Source of the DNA: an uncultured Oscillibacter sp.
GTDB lineage: Bacteria; Bacillota; Clostridia; Oscillospirales; Oscillospiraceae
Direction of reading: 5' to 3'
DNA: 36,110 nt
Assembly: GCA_910584995.1 (NCBI GenBank)
Contig: CAJUDW010000024.1
Coordinates: 1-36,110 of the forward strand
This document shows, in pieces, positions 1 through 8,987 of this stretch (its first letter is position 1; every line of letters begins with the position of its first letter). The position numbers and the translations under genes are program-made. The notes below the pieces were generated by a model. That model saw only the letters and a program-made list of their open reading frames with translations, was not told where the DNA came from and searched no databases.

Positions 1-996
1 AACACCACCTGCCCCCAGTGCGGCGGCCCCGCCCAGCGGGAGACGGACACCATGCCCCAGTGGGCCGGGTCCTCCTGGTACTTCCTGCGGTATATGGATC
101 CCCACAATGACAAGGCCCTGGCCTCCAAGGAGGCCCTGGACTACTGGTCTCCCGTGGACTGGTACAACGGCGGCATGGAGCACACCACCCTGCACCTGCT
201 CTACAGCCGCTTTTGGCACAAGTTCCTCTACGACATTGGCGTTGTCCCTACCAAGGAACCCTACGCCAAGCGCACCAGCCACGGCATGATCCTGGGCGAG
301 GGCGGCGAGAAGATGTCCAAGTCCCGGGGCAACGTGGTGAACCCCAACGACATTGTGGATCAGTACGGCGCGGACACCATGCGCCTCTATATCATGTTCG
401 TGGGCGACTTCGAGCAGGCCGCCATCTGGTCCACCGAGGCGGTGAAGGGCTCCAAGCGGTTCCTGGACCGGGTCTGGAACCTGGCGGAGGGCGCGAAGGA
501 GAGTTATGAGGTGACCCCCGCCAACGAGGCCATCCTCCACAAGACCATCAAGAAGGTCACGGATGACGTGGACAACCTGAAAATGAACACCGCTATCGCC
601 GCCATGATGACCGCCGTCAACGAACTGGCCTCCTCCGGCGTGACCCGCGGGGACATGCGCATCCTGCTGCTCCTGCTGAACCCCTTTGCCCCCCACATCA
701 CCGAGGAACTGTGGGAGACGCTGGGCTTCGCGGAGCGGGAAGGCAAAATGTGCTGCCAGACCCCGTGGCCGGTGTATGACGCCAACAAGACCGTGGCCGC
801 ATCTGTGGATATGGCCGTCCAGGTGAACGGCAAGCTGAAGGGCGCCATCACTATGCCGGTGGATAGCGGCGAAGACGCCGTGGTAGAGGCCGCCCTCCAG
901 GTGGAGAAGGTCCAGAAGGCCACGGAGGGGATGCAGATTGTCAAGCGGATCCTGGTGAAGAACCGGCTGATCAACCTGATTGTAAAGCCCCGGTAG
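1..996 (+). CDS. leuS: Leucyl-tRNA synthetase, C-terminal part (5' end outside window)
   Basis: Cytoplasmic class Ia synthetase that charges tRNA-Leu. The reading frame is open from the first base, so the start lies upstream; the ATG at 52 is internal. Visible are the zinc-ribbon tail (CPQCGGPA), the catalytic-core stretch RETDTMPQWAGSSWYFLRY, the KMSKS loop (EKMSKSRGN), the helical anticodon-binding domain, and the small C-terminal domain containing VQVNGKLKG. All are typical of bacterial LeuRS. The gene ends at a strong bidirectional terminator and converges on mtlD. About 330 C-terminal residues are present and nothing looks broken. Confidence 0.97.
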   Translation, partial: NTTCPQCGGPAQRETDTMPQWAGSSWYFLRYMDPHNDKALASKEALDYWSPVDWYNGGMEHTTLHLLYSRFWHKFLYDIGVVPTKEPYAKRTSHGMILGEGGEKMSKSRGNVVNPNDIVDQYGADTMRLYIMFVGDFEQAAIWSTEAVKGSKRFLDRVWNLAEGAKESYEVTPANEAILHKTIKKVTDDVDNLKMNTAIAAMMTAVNELASSGVTRGDMRILLLLLNPFAPHITEELWETLGFAEREGKMCCQTPWPVYDANKTVAASVDMAVQVNGKLKGAITMPVDSGEDAVVEAALQVEKVQKATEGMQIVKRILVKNRLINLIVKPR

Positions 997-1009
997 GGAA
1001 TAGAATGAC

Positions 1010-1046
1010 AAGGAGCGGAGGCCTAAGGCCTCCGCTCCTTTATCTG
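1010..1046. terminator. Bidirectional intrinsic terminator between leuS and mtlD
   Basis: A perfect 14-bp stem (1010-1023 with 1027-1040) with a TAA loop sits between the convergent stops of leuS (996) and mtlD (1047). Short T-rich flanks are present, and the symmetry suits termination in both directions. Confidence 0.85.
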
Positions 1047-2198
1047 TTACACAATCGCCAGGGCCCGGTATACGTCCAGAATACGGCCGAAGAGAGGGTT
1101 TTCCGGCTTCAGCCCGGAGTATGCGGCCAGGGCCGCCGCCGGGCCCTCCTGTTGGATTTTGCCCAGCAGTTCCACGCTCTGGGGATCGTCGGGGCAGTCG
1201 AACCGCATGGCCGCCGCCGCGCCAAAAATCAGGTGATCCACCGGCAGGCCGTAGGAATCCGCCGTCACCAGGGGCTTGATGAGCCGGTCCGCCGGGTCCA
1301 GCTTCCGGATAGGCTCCCGGCCCACCCGGATCGTCTCGTCCTGGAGGAAGGGGTTCTGGAACCGGCTGAAAATCAAATCGATATAGGCGTGGTGCTTCTC
1401 CGCGTCGAAGCCGAACTCCCGGATCAGCCCCTCGCCGCTCTCCTTCATGGCCTGGTACACCGTGTCCCCAATGGCCGGGTCGCCGATGCTCTCCAGGATA
1501 GTGGCGTAACCTTTCAGTGTGCCGAGATAGGCGCAGACAGCGTGGCCGCTGTTGAGGGTGAAGAGTTTCCGCTCCAGATAGGCCATGAGGTTCCCGGCGT
1601 AGGTCATGCCGGGGATCTCCGGCTTGGGGCCCTTCCAGGCAGCCTCCTCCACATCCCACTCGCAGTACCGCTCCACGGCAGCGTCCAGGGGATCGTCAAA
1701 GCTGGGCTTGGGGCAGATGCGGTCCACGGCGCAGTCCACAAAACCGATGTTGGACTCGATGAAGGCGGCCTCCTCTGCGTTGAGGTGGGTCAGGACCTCG
1801 TTTTTCAGGCGGGTGGTGGTCCGCAGGCCGTTTTCGCAGCAGACCACATTCATGGGGGCGGTGTTGCCTGCCTGGATGCGCTTCTGGATACCGGCGGCAA
1901 TGGACTTGGCGATGATGGGCAGGACCCGGGGCCCCACGGCTGTGGTGATAAGGTCACATTCCGCCACCTTCTCCAGGAATTCCGGGCCGTTGGAGAGAAC
2001 GCCGCTGATATTCCCGATGGTCAGTTCCCCCTGCTCCCGGTCCAGGATGTGGACGGTGTAGCGCCTATTGGCGTTGATTGCCGAGATGATAGATTCCACT
2101 ACGTCGGCAAAGACCACATGCCAGCCGGCCTGCTCCAGCAGGGCGCCGATAAAGCCGCGGCCAATATTGCCGGCGCCGATTTGAATCGCAAGTTTCAT
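1047..2198 (-). CDS. mtlD: Mannitol-1-phosphate 5-dehydrogenase
   Basis: Oxidises mannitol-1-phosphate to fructose-6-phosphate with NAD+, feeding glycolysis after PTS uptake. The N-terminus carries the dinucleotide-binding motif (KLAIQIGAGNIGRGF), followed by the polyol-dehydrogenase C-terminal domain. At 383 aa it matches the family (E. coli 382). The start at 2198 is chosen over the ATG at 2219 because GGAGG lies seven bases upstream of it and homology begins there. It is divergent from mtlA, with which it forms a minimal mannitol locus lacking mtlR. A promoter and a palindrome lie in the shared intergenic region. Confidence 0.95.
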   Translation of the reverse strand: MKLAIQIGAGNIGRGFIGALLEQAGWHVVFADVVESIISAINANRRYTVHILDREQGELTIGNISGVLSNGPEFLEKVAECDLITTAVGPRVLPIIAKSIAAGIQKRIQAGNTAPMNVVCCENGLRTTTRLKNEVLTHLNAEEAAFIESNIGFVDCAVDRICPKPSFDDPLDAAVERYCEWDVEEAAWKGPKPEIPGMTYAGNLMAYLERKLFTLNSGHAVCAYLGTLKGYATILESIGDPAIGDTVYQAMKESGEGLIREFGFDAEKHHAYIDLIFSRFQNPFLQDETIRVGREPIRKLDPADRLIKPLVTADSYGLPVDHLIFGAAAAMRFDCPDDPQSVELLGKIQQEGPAAALAAYSGLKPENPLFGRILDVYRALAIV

Positions 2199-2290
2199 GT
2201 TTCCTTCCTCCATTTTCATTTTTTAAGAATACGTCCCGGCCCGGAATAAGAGGGTGCCCCCGAAGGCGCCTGTTGGGCCATATTAAAAAA

Positions 2291-2319
2291 AGTATACCAT
2301 CCCGCGCCTTTCATCACAA
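2291..2319 (-). promoter_or_regulatory. Predicted mtlD promoter
   Basis: On the minus strand, TTGTGA (2314-2319) and TATACT (2291-2296) are separated by 17 bp, about 90 bp upstream of the mtlD start. Confidence 0.6.
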
Positions 2320-2334
2320 GAAGAAAAAAATTGC

Positions 2335-2350
2335 CGTTTCCCGGGAAACG
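2335..2350. promoter_or_regulatory. Perfect 16-bp palindrome, candidate operator
   Basis: CGTTTCCCGGGAAACG is perfectly self-complementary. It lies 16 bp upstream of the mtlD -35 box in the 412-bp mtlD/mtlA intergenic region (2199-2610). An operator for a mannitol regulator encoded elsewhere is plausible; the regulator is unknown. The rest of the interval holds the two divergent promoters and no gene. Confidence 0.4.
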
Positions 2351-2493
2351 CAGGGAAAACGTGAGAAACCCCTTGTCCCCCAAGGGAAAGAGCGTCATCC
2401 GGCCGGAAACCGCAGGTGGCCGGGACGGGAAAGATTGGCGAATTACCCAAAGAATCCCTGATAATTTTGATGCGCTGACCGGGAATTATTGGA

Positions 2494-2523
2494 TTGACCG
2501 ATCCCCAAAAAGCGTGGTAGTAT
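2494..2523 (+). promoter_or_regulatory. Predicted mtlA promoter
   Basis: TTGACC (2494-2499) and TAGTAT (2518-2523) are separated by 18 bp, leaving an mtlA leader of about 80 nt. Confidence 0.65.
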
Positions 2524-2610
2524 GGTAAAGTGCAGTCTTCCGGAATCACGATATCGGGCGGCTGCGAAAAGGAAACACAACTGTGTGTTAGGAGAAAGGA
2601 GCAAACAGCC

Positions 2611-4482
2611 ATGAAAGAGCGCGTTCAAAAATTTGGACGGTTCCTCAGCGGTATGGTGATGCCGAATATCGGCGCGTTTATCGCCTGGGGATTTATCGCC
2701 GCCCTCTTCATCCCGGCAGGCTGGTTCCCCAACGAGACCATCAACGGCATGGTGGGGCCCATGCTTTCCTACCTGCTGCCGATCCTCATCGGCTACACCG
2801 GCGGCAAGGCCGTAGGCGGGCAGAAGGGGGCCGTCACCGGCGCCCTGGCCACCTTGGGCGCAATCGCTTCCACCGACGCCACCATGTTCATTGGCGCCAT
2901 GATCTGCGGCCCCTTGGGCGGCTGGTGCATCAAGAAATTTGACGAGAAGATGGAAGGCCATATCCCCGCTGGTTTCGAGATGGTGGTCAACAACTTCTCC
3001 GTGGGCATCATCGGCGCGCTGCTGGCTATTTTGTCCATCTATATCATCGGCCCTGTCTGCGTGGGCCTCACCGGCATCCTGGAAAAGGGCGTCGGCGTCC
3101 TCGTGAACAACGGCCTGCTTCCCCTGACTGCCGTCCTGGTGGAGCCCGCTAAGGTGCTCTTCCTGAACAACGCCATCAACCACGGCGTCTTTACCCCCAT
3201 CGGTACGGCGGAGGCGCTGGAGGCCGGTAAGTCTATCCTGTTCATGATTGAATCCAACCCCGGCCCCGGCCTGGGCCTGCTGCTGGCCTACTGCGTGGCC
3301 GGTAAGGGCGAAACCCGCTCCTCCGCCGGAGCCGCTGCCGTCATCCAGTTCGTAGGCGGCATCCACGAGATCTACTTCCCCTATGTCCTCATGAACCCCA
3401 TCGTCATCCTGGGGCCCATGCTGGGCAATATGGCCGGTATTTTCGTCCTCTCCATGCTGGGCGGCGGCCTTGCCGCAGCGGCCTCCCCCGGCAGCATCAT
3501 TGCCGAAATGCTCATGACCCCCAAAGGCGGCTACTTTGCCAATATCGCCGGTATCGCCGTGGCCTGCGTGGTCAGCTTCCTGATCTCCGCCTTCCTGCTG
3601 AAATTCTTCGGCAAGGACGCCAGCCTGGAAGAGGCCCAGGCCCAGGTGGCCGCCAGCAAGGCCGCCTCCAAGGGGCAGGCCGCCCCCTCCCCCGCCGGTG
3701 CGGCGGTTGACGTGCGGGACGTGAAGAAGATCGTCTTCGCCTGCGACGCCGGCATGGGCTCCTCTGCCATGGGCGCCACCATGCTGCGCAACAAGCTGAA
3801 GGACGCCGGGATCACCGATGTGGAGGTAATCCACTCTCCGGTTTCCGAGATCCCCAAGGACTGCCAGATTGTCGTCACCCACCACGAACTGGCCCACCGG
3901 GCGGTGGACAGCAATCCCAACGCCCGGGTCATCCCCATCAAGAACTTCATGGGCGCGCCTGAGTACGACGCGCTGGTGAAGGAGATGGTAGCCGGGCGGA
4001 GCGCCGCCCCTGCCGCCCCTGCCGCCGCGGAGGCCCCCAAGGCCGCCCCCCTCAGCGGCGTGCTGGAGAAGAAAAACATCATCCTGGGCTGCAAACCTGT
4101 GACGCCAGAGGAGGCCATCAAGGCCTGCGGAAAGCTGATGGTGGACAGCGGCTATGTGGAGGAGGGCTATGTGCCCGGCATGATTGACCGGGAAGAGGAG
4201 TTCTCCCTGGCCATCGGCAACCATGTGGCCATCCCCCACGGCACCGTGGCCGTAAAGCCCCTGATTAAGAAGACCGGTATCGTGGTGATGACCTATCCCG
4301 AGGGCATCGAGTGGGGCGACGATATCGTGAAGCTGGTTGTGGGTATCGCCGCCACCGGCGACGAGCACCTGGATATCCTGGCCCGGATCGTGGCCGCTGC
4401 CGACGATGAGGAGGCCACCGACAAGCTGGTGGAGACCGCCACGGAGGAGGATCTCTTCAAGCTGCTAAACGGCCTGGAGTAA
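2611..4482 (+). CDS. mtlA: PTS mannitol transporter, fused EIICBA
   Basis: Membrane permease that imports mannitol and phosphorylates it to mannitol-1-phosphate. The order is EIIC (hydrophobic, about residues 1-340, with NNAINHGVFTPIG), EIIB (ACDAGMGSS, phospho-Cys378) and EIIA (AIPHGT, phospho-His543). Two Ala/Pro-rich linkers separate them, near residues 350-370 and 462-480. The 623-aa three-domain architecture resembles E. coli MtlA; many Firmicutes instead carry a separate EIIA. The start at 2611 has AAGGAG about nine bases upstream; the in-frame ATG at 2530 is a non-homologous extension. MtlA supplies the substrate of the divergent MtlD. Confidence 0.96.
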   Translation: MKERVQKFGRFLSGMVMPNIGAFIAWGFIAALFIPAGWFPNETINGMVGPMLSYLLPILIGYTGGKAVGGQKGAVTGALATLGAIASTDATMFIGAMICGPLGGWCIKKFDEKMEGHIPAGFEMVVNNFSVGIIGALLAILSIYIIGPVCVGLTGILEKGVGVLVNNGLLPLTAVLVEPAKVLFLNNAINHGVFTPIGTAEALEAGKSILFMIESNPGPGLGLLLAYCVAGKGETRSSAGAAAVIQFVGGIHEIYFPYVLMNPIVILGPMLGNMAGIFVLSMLGGGLAAAASPGSIIAEMLMTPKGGYFANIAGIAVACVVSFLISAFLLKFFGKDASLEEAQAQVAASKAASKGQAAPSPAGAAVDVRDVKKIVFACDAGMGSSAMGATMLRNKLKDAGITDVEVIHSPVSEIPKDCQIVVTHHELAHRAVDSNPNARVIPIKNFMGAPEYDALVKEMVAGRSAAPAAPAAAEAPKAAPLSGVLEKKNIILGCKPVTPEEAIKACGKLMVDSGYVEEGYVPGMIDREEEFSLAIGNHVAIPHGTVAVKPLIKKTGIVVMTYPEGIEWGDDIVKLVVGIAATGDEHLDILARIVAAADDEEATDKLVETATEEDLFKLLNGLE

Positions 4483-4504
4483 GGAAAAAGCGCAAAACAA
4501 GGCA

Positions 4505-4545
4505 GGGCCCGGCTCCAAAAGGAGCCGGGCCCGTTTCTTTTTTTT
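4505..4545. terminator. Intrinsic terminator after mtlA
   Basis: A 12-bp GC-rich perfect stem (4505-4516 with 4521-4532) with an AAAA loop is followed by a long T tract on the plus strand. It lies between the convergent ends of mtlA and the alcohol dehydrogenase. Confidence 0.92.
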
Positions 4546-4554
4546 GCTGGGATG

Positions 4555-5733
4555 TTAGCGCTGGTTGGCCATCCGGTAGATTTTCAGCATGTCCGCCTCA
4601 TAGAGGACCTTGGCAGATCCCTTTTTCCCTCCCGCCGCAACGGCGCACTTCCGGGCCAGGGTTTCCATGTCCTCCTCCGAGGGGGAGATCCCCAGTTCCT
4701 TCAGGGAGGTGGGCATCCCGATGGAGCGGAAGAAATCCTCCATGGCCTCCACGCCCTTCAGGGGGGCGTCCGGATCCTCCGCAGGGATTCCCATAACGTT
4801 GACGGCAAATTTCCGGAACCGGGGCAGGCAGTCCCCCATCACATACCGGGCCCAGCTGCCCCAGAGGGCCGCCAGCCCCGCCCCATGGGCCACGTCGTAC
4901 AGCCCGCCCAGTTCATGCTCCAGGCCGTGGGTGGCAAAGTCGTTGCCGCCGTTGCCGCAGCCGGTGAGGCCGTTGTGGGAGAGGCTCCCCGCCCACATAA
5001 CCTCCGCCCGGGCGTCGTAGTTTTGCGGGTCGTCCCGGAGGATCAGGGCGTTTTTCATCACCGTCCGCAGAAGGGCTTCCGCCAGGCTGTCCGTCAGTTC
5101 CATATTGCCGCCGCTGGTAAAGTACCGCTCCATGGTGTGCATCAGGATATCCGTGCAGCCGCAGGCAGTCTGGTAGTCCGGCAGGGTCATGGTCAATTCC
5201 GGATCCATCACGGCAAATTTCGGACGGCCATAGGGGCTGCTGTAGCCCCGCTTTTTCATGCCGTCCTCGTTGGTGATAACGCTGCTGTCGCTCATCTCGC
5301 TGCCGGTGGCGGAGAGGGTCAGCACAACCCCCAGGGGCAGGCATCCCCCGGCAGTGCGGGTATGCTCATAGAAGTCCCACACATCCCCGGGATTTACCGC
5401 GCCGTAGCCGATGGCCTTGGCGGAGTCGATGGCGCTGCCGCCGCCCACCGCCAGCAGGAAATCCACGTTTTCCCGCTTGGCCAGTTCAATACCCTGATAC
5501 ACCAGGGACAGCCGGGGGTTCGGCACCGCGCCTCCCAGTTCCACATGGAAAATGCCCTCCCTGTCCAGGGAGGCCTTTACCCGGTCCAGCAGCCCGGAGC
5601 GGACAACGCTGCCGCCGCCGTAATGGATCAGCACCCGCCTGCCCCCCTGCTCCTTGACCAGCGCCCCGGCCTGCTCCTCGGTCCCCCGTCCGAAAACCAC
5701 CTTCGTAGGGGTAAAATAGGTAAACCCAAACAT
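4555..5733 (-). CDS. Iron-containing alcohol dehydrogenase (butanol dehydrogenase-like)
   Basis: Predicted cytoplasmic NAD(P)H-dependent, Fe/Zn-dependent group III alcohol dehydrogenase. It opens with the family start FTPTKVVFGRG, has the nucleotide-binding GGGSAIDSAKAI near residues 90-102, and has the metal-ligand stretches DILMHTMERYF and THGLEHELGGLYDVAHGAGL. Length is 392 aa, close to BdhA/YqhD (about 387). The start at 5733 has AGGAG nine bases upstream; an upstream TTG at 5739 would leave too little spacing. It converges on mtlA behind the shared terminator, so it is probably not in the mannitol operon. The physiological substrate cannot be read from sequence. Confidence 0.9.
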   Translation of the reverse strand: MFGFTYFTPTKVVFGRGTEEQAGALVKEQGGRRVLIHYGGGSVVRSGLLDRVKASLDREGIFHVELGGAVPNPRLSLVYQGIELAKRENVDFLLAVGGGSAIDSAKAIGYGAVNPGDVWDFYEHTRTAGGCLPLGVVLTLSATGSEMSDSSVITNEDGMKKRGYSSPYGRPKFAVMDPELTMTLPDYQTACGCTDILMHTMERYFTSGGNMELTDSLAEALLRTVMKNALILRDDPQNYDARAEVMWAGSLSHNGLTGCGNGGNDFATHGLEHELGGLYDVAHGAGLAALWGSWARYVMGDCLPRFRKFAVNVMGIPAEDPDAPLKGVEAMEDFFRSIGMPTSLKELGISPSEEDMETLARKCAVAAGGKKGSAKVLYEADMLKIYRMANQR

Positions 5734-5896
5734 GCACAATTGCTCCTTTCTGTTTGATGTCTTGTCCCTATTCTACAGTATAACCGATGCCGGACAGGGA
5801 TACAAGGGGCGGGCAGGGGCTTTTCCCCCAGATTGGCCGCAGGAGGGGCCGGTGGGGCGGATGAAATTTTCCGCTGCCCCGCTTCCGGGGAAAGTA

Positions 5897-5925
5897 TTGC
5901 GCAGATGGAAAAATTCATATATAAT
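5897..5925 (+). promoter_or_regulatory. Predicted promoter of the hprK-dnaE gene run
   Basis: TTGCGC (5897-5902) and a consensus TATAAT (5920-5925) are separated by 17 bp. The promoter lies about 85 bp upstream of hprK, in the otherwise empty 278-bp gap between the alcohol dehydrogenase and hprK. Confidence 0.75.
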
Positions 5926-6011
5926 AGGCGTATCTGTAAAACCGCGGATGCATGTCCCTAGGCACAGGATAGGCGCGGCCGCGGACGCGCCGGAAAGGCA
6001 GAGGATGGGCC

Positions 6012-6944
6012 ATGGCTCAAAACGGCATTAAAATCACGGAATTCATCGACCTCTTTGAGTTGGAGATTCTGAACAAGGGCAACGATTTCAACTCCGCGCG
6101 GCTGACCATCACGGATGTCAACCGGCCCGGCCTGCAGTTTCACGCTTTTTACGACTACTTTGATCCCCGCCGCTTGCAGGTGATCGGCAAGGCGGAGGTC
6201 ACGTATCTGAAGGGCCTGTCGGAGCAGAAGCGCCGCAAGTGCTTTGACGATCTCTTCCTCTATGACATTCCCGCCCTGGTGATTTCCCGGGGGCTGGACT
6301 GTTTCCCGGAGTGTCTGGAGAGCGCGAAAGAGCACGAAAAGACCCTCCTGCGCACCAAGGAGACCACTGTGGAATTCACCAGCCGTACCATCGAACTGTT
6401 GAACCGGGCCTTGGCGCCCTGCGTCACCCGCCACGGCGTGCTGCTGGATATCCACGGCGAGGGCGTGATGATCACCGGCGACTCCGGCATCGGCAAGAGC
6501 GAGTCCGCCATTGAACTGATCATGCGGGGCCACCGTCTGGTGGCCGACGACGCGGTGGAACTGCGGCGGCTCTCCAACCAGCTGATCGGCAGCGCCCCGG
6601 AGGTAATCCGCCACTATATCGAACTGCGGGGCATCGGCGTAATCGATCTGCGGCAGCTTTTCGGCCTGCGGGCCATCAAAAATGAGTCCCCGCTGGATCT
6701 TATCGTCCACTTTGAACAGTGGGACAGCAACAAATTCTACGACCGCCTGGGCATCGAGGACCACTTCATGGAGATCCTGGGGGTCCAGGTGCCCCTGGTG
6801 ACTATACCGGTGCGGCCCGGGCGGAACCTGGCCAGCATCGTGGAGGTGGCCGCCATGAACAACCGCCAGCGGCGTCTTGGCTTCAACGCCGCGGAGGCCC
6901 TGGCCCAGCGGGTGGATCTCCGGGCAGACATGGGCAGCAAATAG
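6012..6944 (+). CDS. hprK: HPr kinase/phosphorylase
   Basis: Phosphorylates and dephosphorylates Ser46 of HPr in response to glycolytic state, controlling CcpA-dependent catabolite repression in low-GC Gram-positives. The 310-aa protein has an N-terminal HPrK domain, a Walker A loop GDSGIGKS at residues 156-163, VADDAVEL just after it, and the family signature ELRGIGVIDLRQLFG. It heads the housekeeping run and is followed 31 bp later by a ROK kinase. Its presence makes catabolite control of the nearby mannitol and uronate loci likely, but I found no convincing cre site. Confidence 0.97.
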   Translation: MAQNGIKITEFIDLFELEILNKGNDFNSARLTITDVNRPGLQFHAFYDYFDPRRLQVIGKAEVTYLKGLSEQKRRKCFDDLFLYDIPALVISRGLDCFPECLESAKEHEKTLLRTKETTVEFTSRTIELLNRALAPCVTRHGVLLDIHGEGVMITGDSGIGKSESAIELIMRGHRLVADDAVELRRLSNQLIGSAPEVIRHYIELRGIGVIDLRQLFGLRAIKNESPLDLIVHFEQWDSNKFYDRLGIEDHFMEILGVQVPLVTIPVRPGRNLASIVEVAAMNNRQRRLGFNAAEALAQRVDLRADMGSK

Positions 6945-6975
6945 AAGGAACCGGCGGATTTGGGGAGGAAGAGAT

Positions 6976-7899
6976 ATGTATATCGGTATTGACGTAGGCG
7001 GAACCAACCTCAAGGCCGGCCTGGTGGACCGGGACGGCACCATCCTGGCGGTGGAGCGGGTGCCCCTGGACTTCCAGGGCCCTGCCTCCTTTGCCAGGAC
7101 CCTGGCGGGACTTTGCCGGGCGGTGATGCGTCCCGGCGACCAGGTAGAGTATGTGGGCATGGGCCTCCCCGGGGCGGTCTCCGGCGGCGACATCCTCTTC
7201 ACCACCAACATTCCCATGGAAAATGTCCCCCTGGAGCGGCTCTTCCGGGAGCATCTGGACCTCCCCCTGCTGCTGGGCAACGACGCGGACTGCGCCGCCG
7301 TTGGGGAGTTCTTCTGTGGCGCGGGAAAAGGCACCCGGGACTTTGTGGTAGTGACCCTGGGCACAGGCGTTGGCGCGGGGATCATCCTGGACGGAAAACT
7401 CCGGGGCGGCGTCTCCTCCAGCGAAGCCGGCCACATGGTGATCTGCCAGGACGGGGATCTCTGCAACTGCGGGCGCCGGGGCTGCTGGGAGCGGTACGCC
7501 TCCGCCACGGCCCTGATCCGCATGACGAAGGAGGCCATGGAAAAATACCCGGACAGCGCCCTTCACGCCATTGCCGCGGAGAACGGCGGCGTTGTGGAGG
7601 GCCGGACGCCCTTCCTGGCCGCCCAGGCCCGGGACACCGTGGCCCTGGAGGTCTGCCAGACCTACGCGGAGTACCTGTCCAGCGGCGTTTCCAGCCTGAT
7701 CAACATCCTCCGGCCGGAGGCAGTGGCCTTCGGCGGCGGCGTTGCCAGCGCGCCGGATCACTTCTTGCTGGATCCCGTGCGGGAGATTGTGGCCCGGGAG
7801 TGCTTTGCCCGCCACGGGGGCCGGGAAACCCGGATCCTCCGGGCGGAACTGGGCAACGACGCCGGGATCATCGGCGCGGCGTTTCTGGGCCGCGTATAG
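6976..7899 (+). CDS. ROK-family sugar kinase (glucokinase-like)
   Basis: Predicted cytoplasmic ATP-dependent hexokinase, probably glucokinase. The N-terminus has the ATP-binding loop DVGGTNLKAG. The catalytic stretch LLGNDADCAA follows, and the zinc site is formed by His153 and CNCGRRGCWE (Cys163, Cys165, Cys170), the ROK signature. At 307 aa it is family-typical and has no N-terminal helix-turn-helix, so it is an enzyme rather than a repressor. The start at 6976 has GGGGAGG close upstream. Location next to hprK fits hexose-metabolism housekeeping. N-acylmannosamine or another hexose is an alternative substrate. Confidence 0.9.
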   Translation: MYIGIDVGGTNLKAGLVDRDGTILAVERVPLDFQGPASFARTLAGLCRAVMRPGDQVEYVGMGLPGAVSGGDILFTTNIPMENVPLERLFREHLDLPLLLGNDADCAAVGEFFCGAGKGTRDFVVVTLGTGVGAGIILDGKLRGGVSSSEAGHMVICQDGDLCNCGRRGCWERYASATALIRMTKEAMEKYPDSALHAIAAENGGVVEGRTPFLAAQARDTVALEVCQTYAEYLSSGVSSLINILRPEAVAFGGGVASAPDHFLLDPVREIVARECFARHGGRETRILRAELGNDAGIIGAAFLGRV

Positions 7900-7994
7900 C
7901 GGGATCTCTGGATAAAGCGCCTTATACGGCGTAAACTTTTTGGGTTCCTTTTTCCGCGGCGGCACGCGGCATCATGTTCTCAGGAGGCTGGCCC

Positions 7995-8912
7995 ATGGAT
8001 TGGGTGACGCAGTTTGACAAGCAGATGGCGGCATATCTGCCGGACGTGAAGGTCCTGGCAGAGGAGCCGATGGCAAAACACACCTCCTTCCGCATCGGGG
8101 GGCCCGCCAAGCGGATGGCCTTTCCGGATCGGGGGGAGCAGATGGTCCTCCTGCTGGAATTTGCCCGGGAGGCGGGGGCGGATCCGCTGATCATCGGCAA
8201 CGGCACCAACCTCCTGGCCCCCGACGGGGGACTGGACCGGCTGGTGATCTGTACCCCGGCGGGATATGGCCGGGCGGAGGCCGGGCCGGAGCCCGGCACG
8301 GTCACGGCGGAGGCAGGCGCCTCCCTGGCCCGGGCGGCGGATCTCGCCTGCAAGCTGGGGCTGACAGGGCTGGAATTTGCCCACGGCATCCCCGGCACCG
8401 TGGGCGGCGCGATCTGCATGAACGCCGGAGCCTACGGCGGTGAGATTGCCCAGGCGGTAGAGCAGGTAACGCTCCTGTTCCCGGAAGAGGGCGTGCGGGT
8501 GCTCCGGCGGGAGGAGATGGAATTCGGCTACCGGCAGAGCGTGCTGACCCGCCATCCGGAGGCCGCCGTGCTGTCGGCGGTGTTCCGCCTGGCGCCGGGA
8601 GACCCGGAGGATATCCGGGCGGCCATGCGGGACTTCACCGCCCGCCGGAAGGAGAAACAGCCCCTGGAATATCCCAGCGCGGGCAGCTTTTTCAAGCGGC
8701 CCCCGGGGCAGTTCGCCGGCGCGCTGATCGAAGGGTGCGGCCTGAAGGGCCTGGCCGCAGGCGGCGCCCAGGTCAGCGAAAAGCACGCGGGTTTCCTCAT
8801 CAACCGGGGCGGGGCCTCCTGCGCCGACGTAAAAGAATTGATCCGCCGGATACAGGAACGGGTCCTGGCCGAAACCGGCGTTTTGCTGGAACCGGAGGTC
8901 CGGATCCTGTAA
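7995..8912 (+). CDS. murB: UDP-N-acetylenolpyruvoylglucosamine reductase
   Basis: FAD-dependent enzyme that reduces UDP-GlcNAc-enolpyruvate to UDP-MurNAc with NADPH in peptidoglycan precursor synthesis. Visible motifs are the FAD-binding GNGTNLLAPDGG, the stretch HGIPGTVGGAICMNAGAYGG, the catalytic SAGSFFKRP (Ser231) and the terminal LEPEVRIL (Glu301). Length is 305 aa (type II). The start at 7995 is preferred over the ATG at 7974 because AGGAGG sits seven bases upstream. It lies 95 bp after the ROK kinase, a gap with no recognisable element. Pairing of murB with rapZ is common in clostridia. Confidence 0.96.
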   Translation: MDWVTQFDKQMAAYLPDVKVLAEEPMAKHTSFRIGGPAKRMAFPDRGEQMVLLLEFAREAGADPLIIGNGTNLLAPDGGLDRLVICTPAGYGRAEAGPEPGTVTAEAGASLARAADLACKLGLTGLEFAHGIPGTVGGAICMNAGAYGGEIAQAVEQVTLLFPEEGVRVLRREEMEFGYRQSVLTRHPEAAVLSAVFRLAPGDPEDIRAAMRDFTARRKEKQPLEYPSAGSFFKRPPGQFAGALIEGCGLKGLAAGGAQVSEKHAGFLINRGGASCADVKELIRRIQERVLAETGVLLEPEVRIL

Positions 8913-8987
8913 CGGCGCCGGGCTGCGGAAAATCCCGCTGGAACGGGAAGCAGCGGGGCCTCTTCACATAGAAAGGAATGGGTTTCC

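Noticed and set aside
2292..2297. GTATAC upstream of mtlD as a further copy of the uronate operator
   Set aside because: The flanks (AAAAA and CATCCC) are not symmetric and do not match the other copies. It is explained by the TATACT -10 box.
7974..7994. Upstream ATG (MFSGGWP...) as the murB start
   Set aside because: The AGGAGG that serves murB lies inside this extension, seven bases before the ATG at 7995, and homology begins after 7995.
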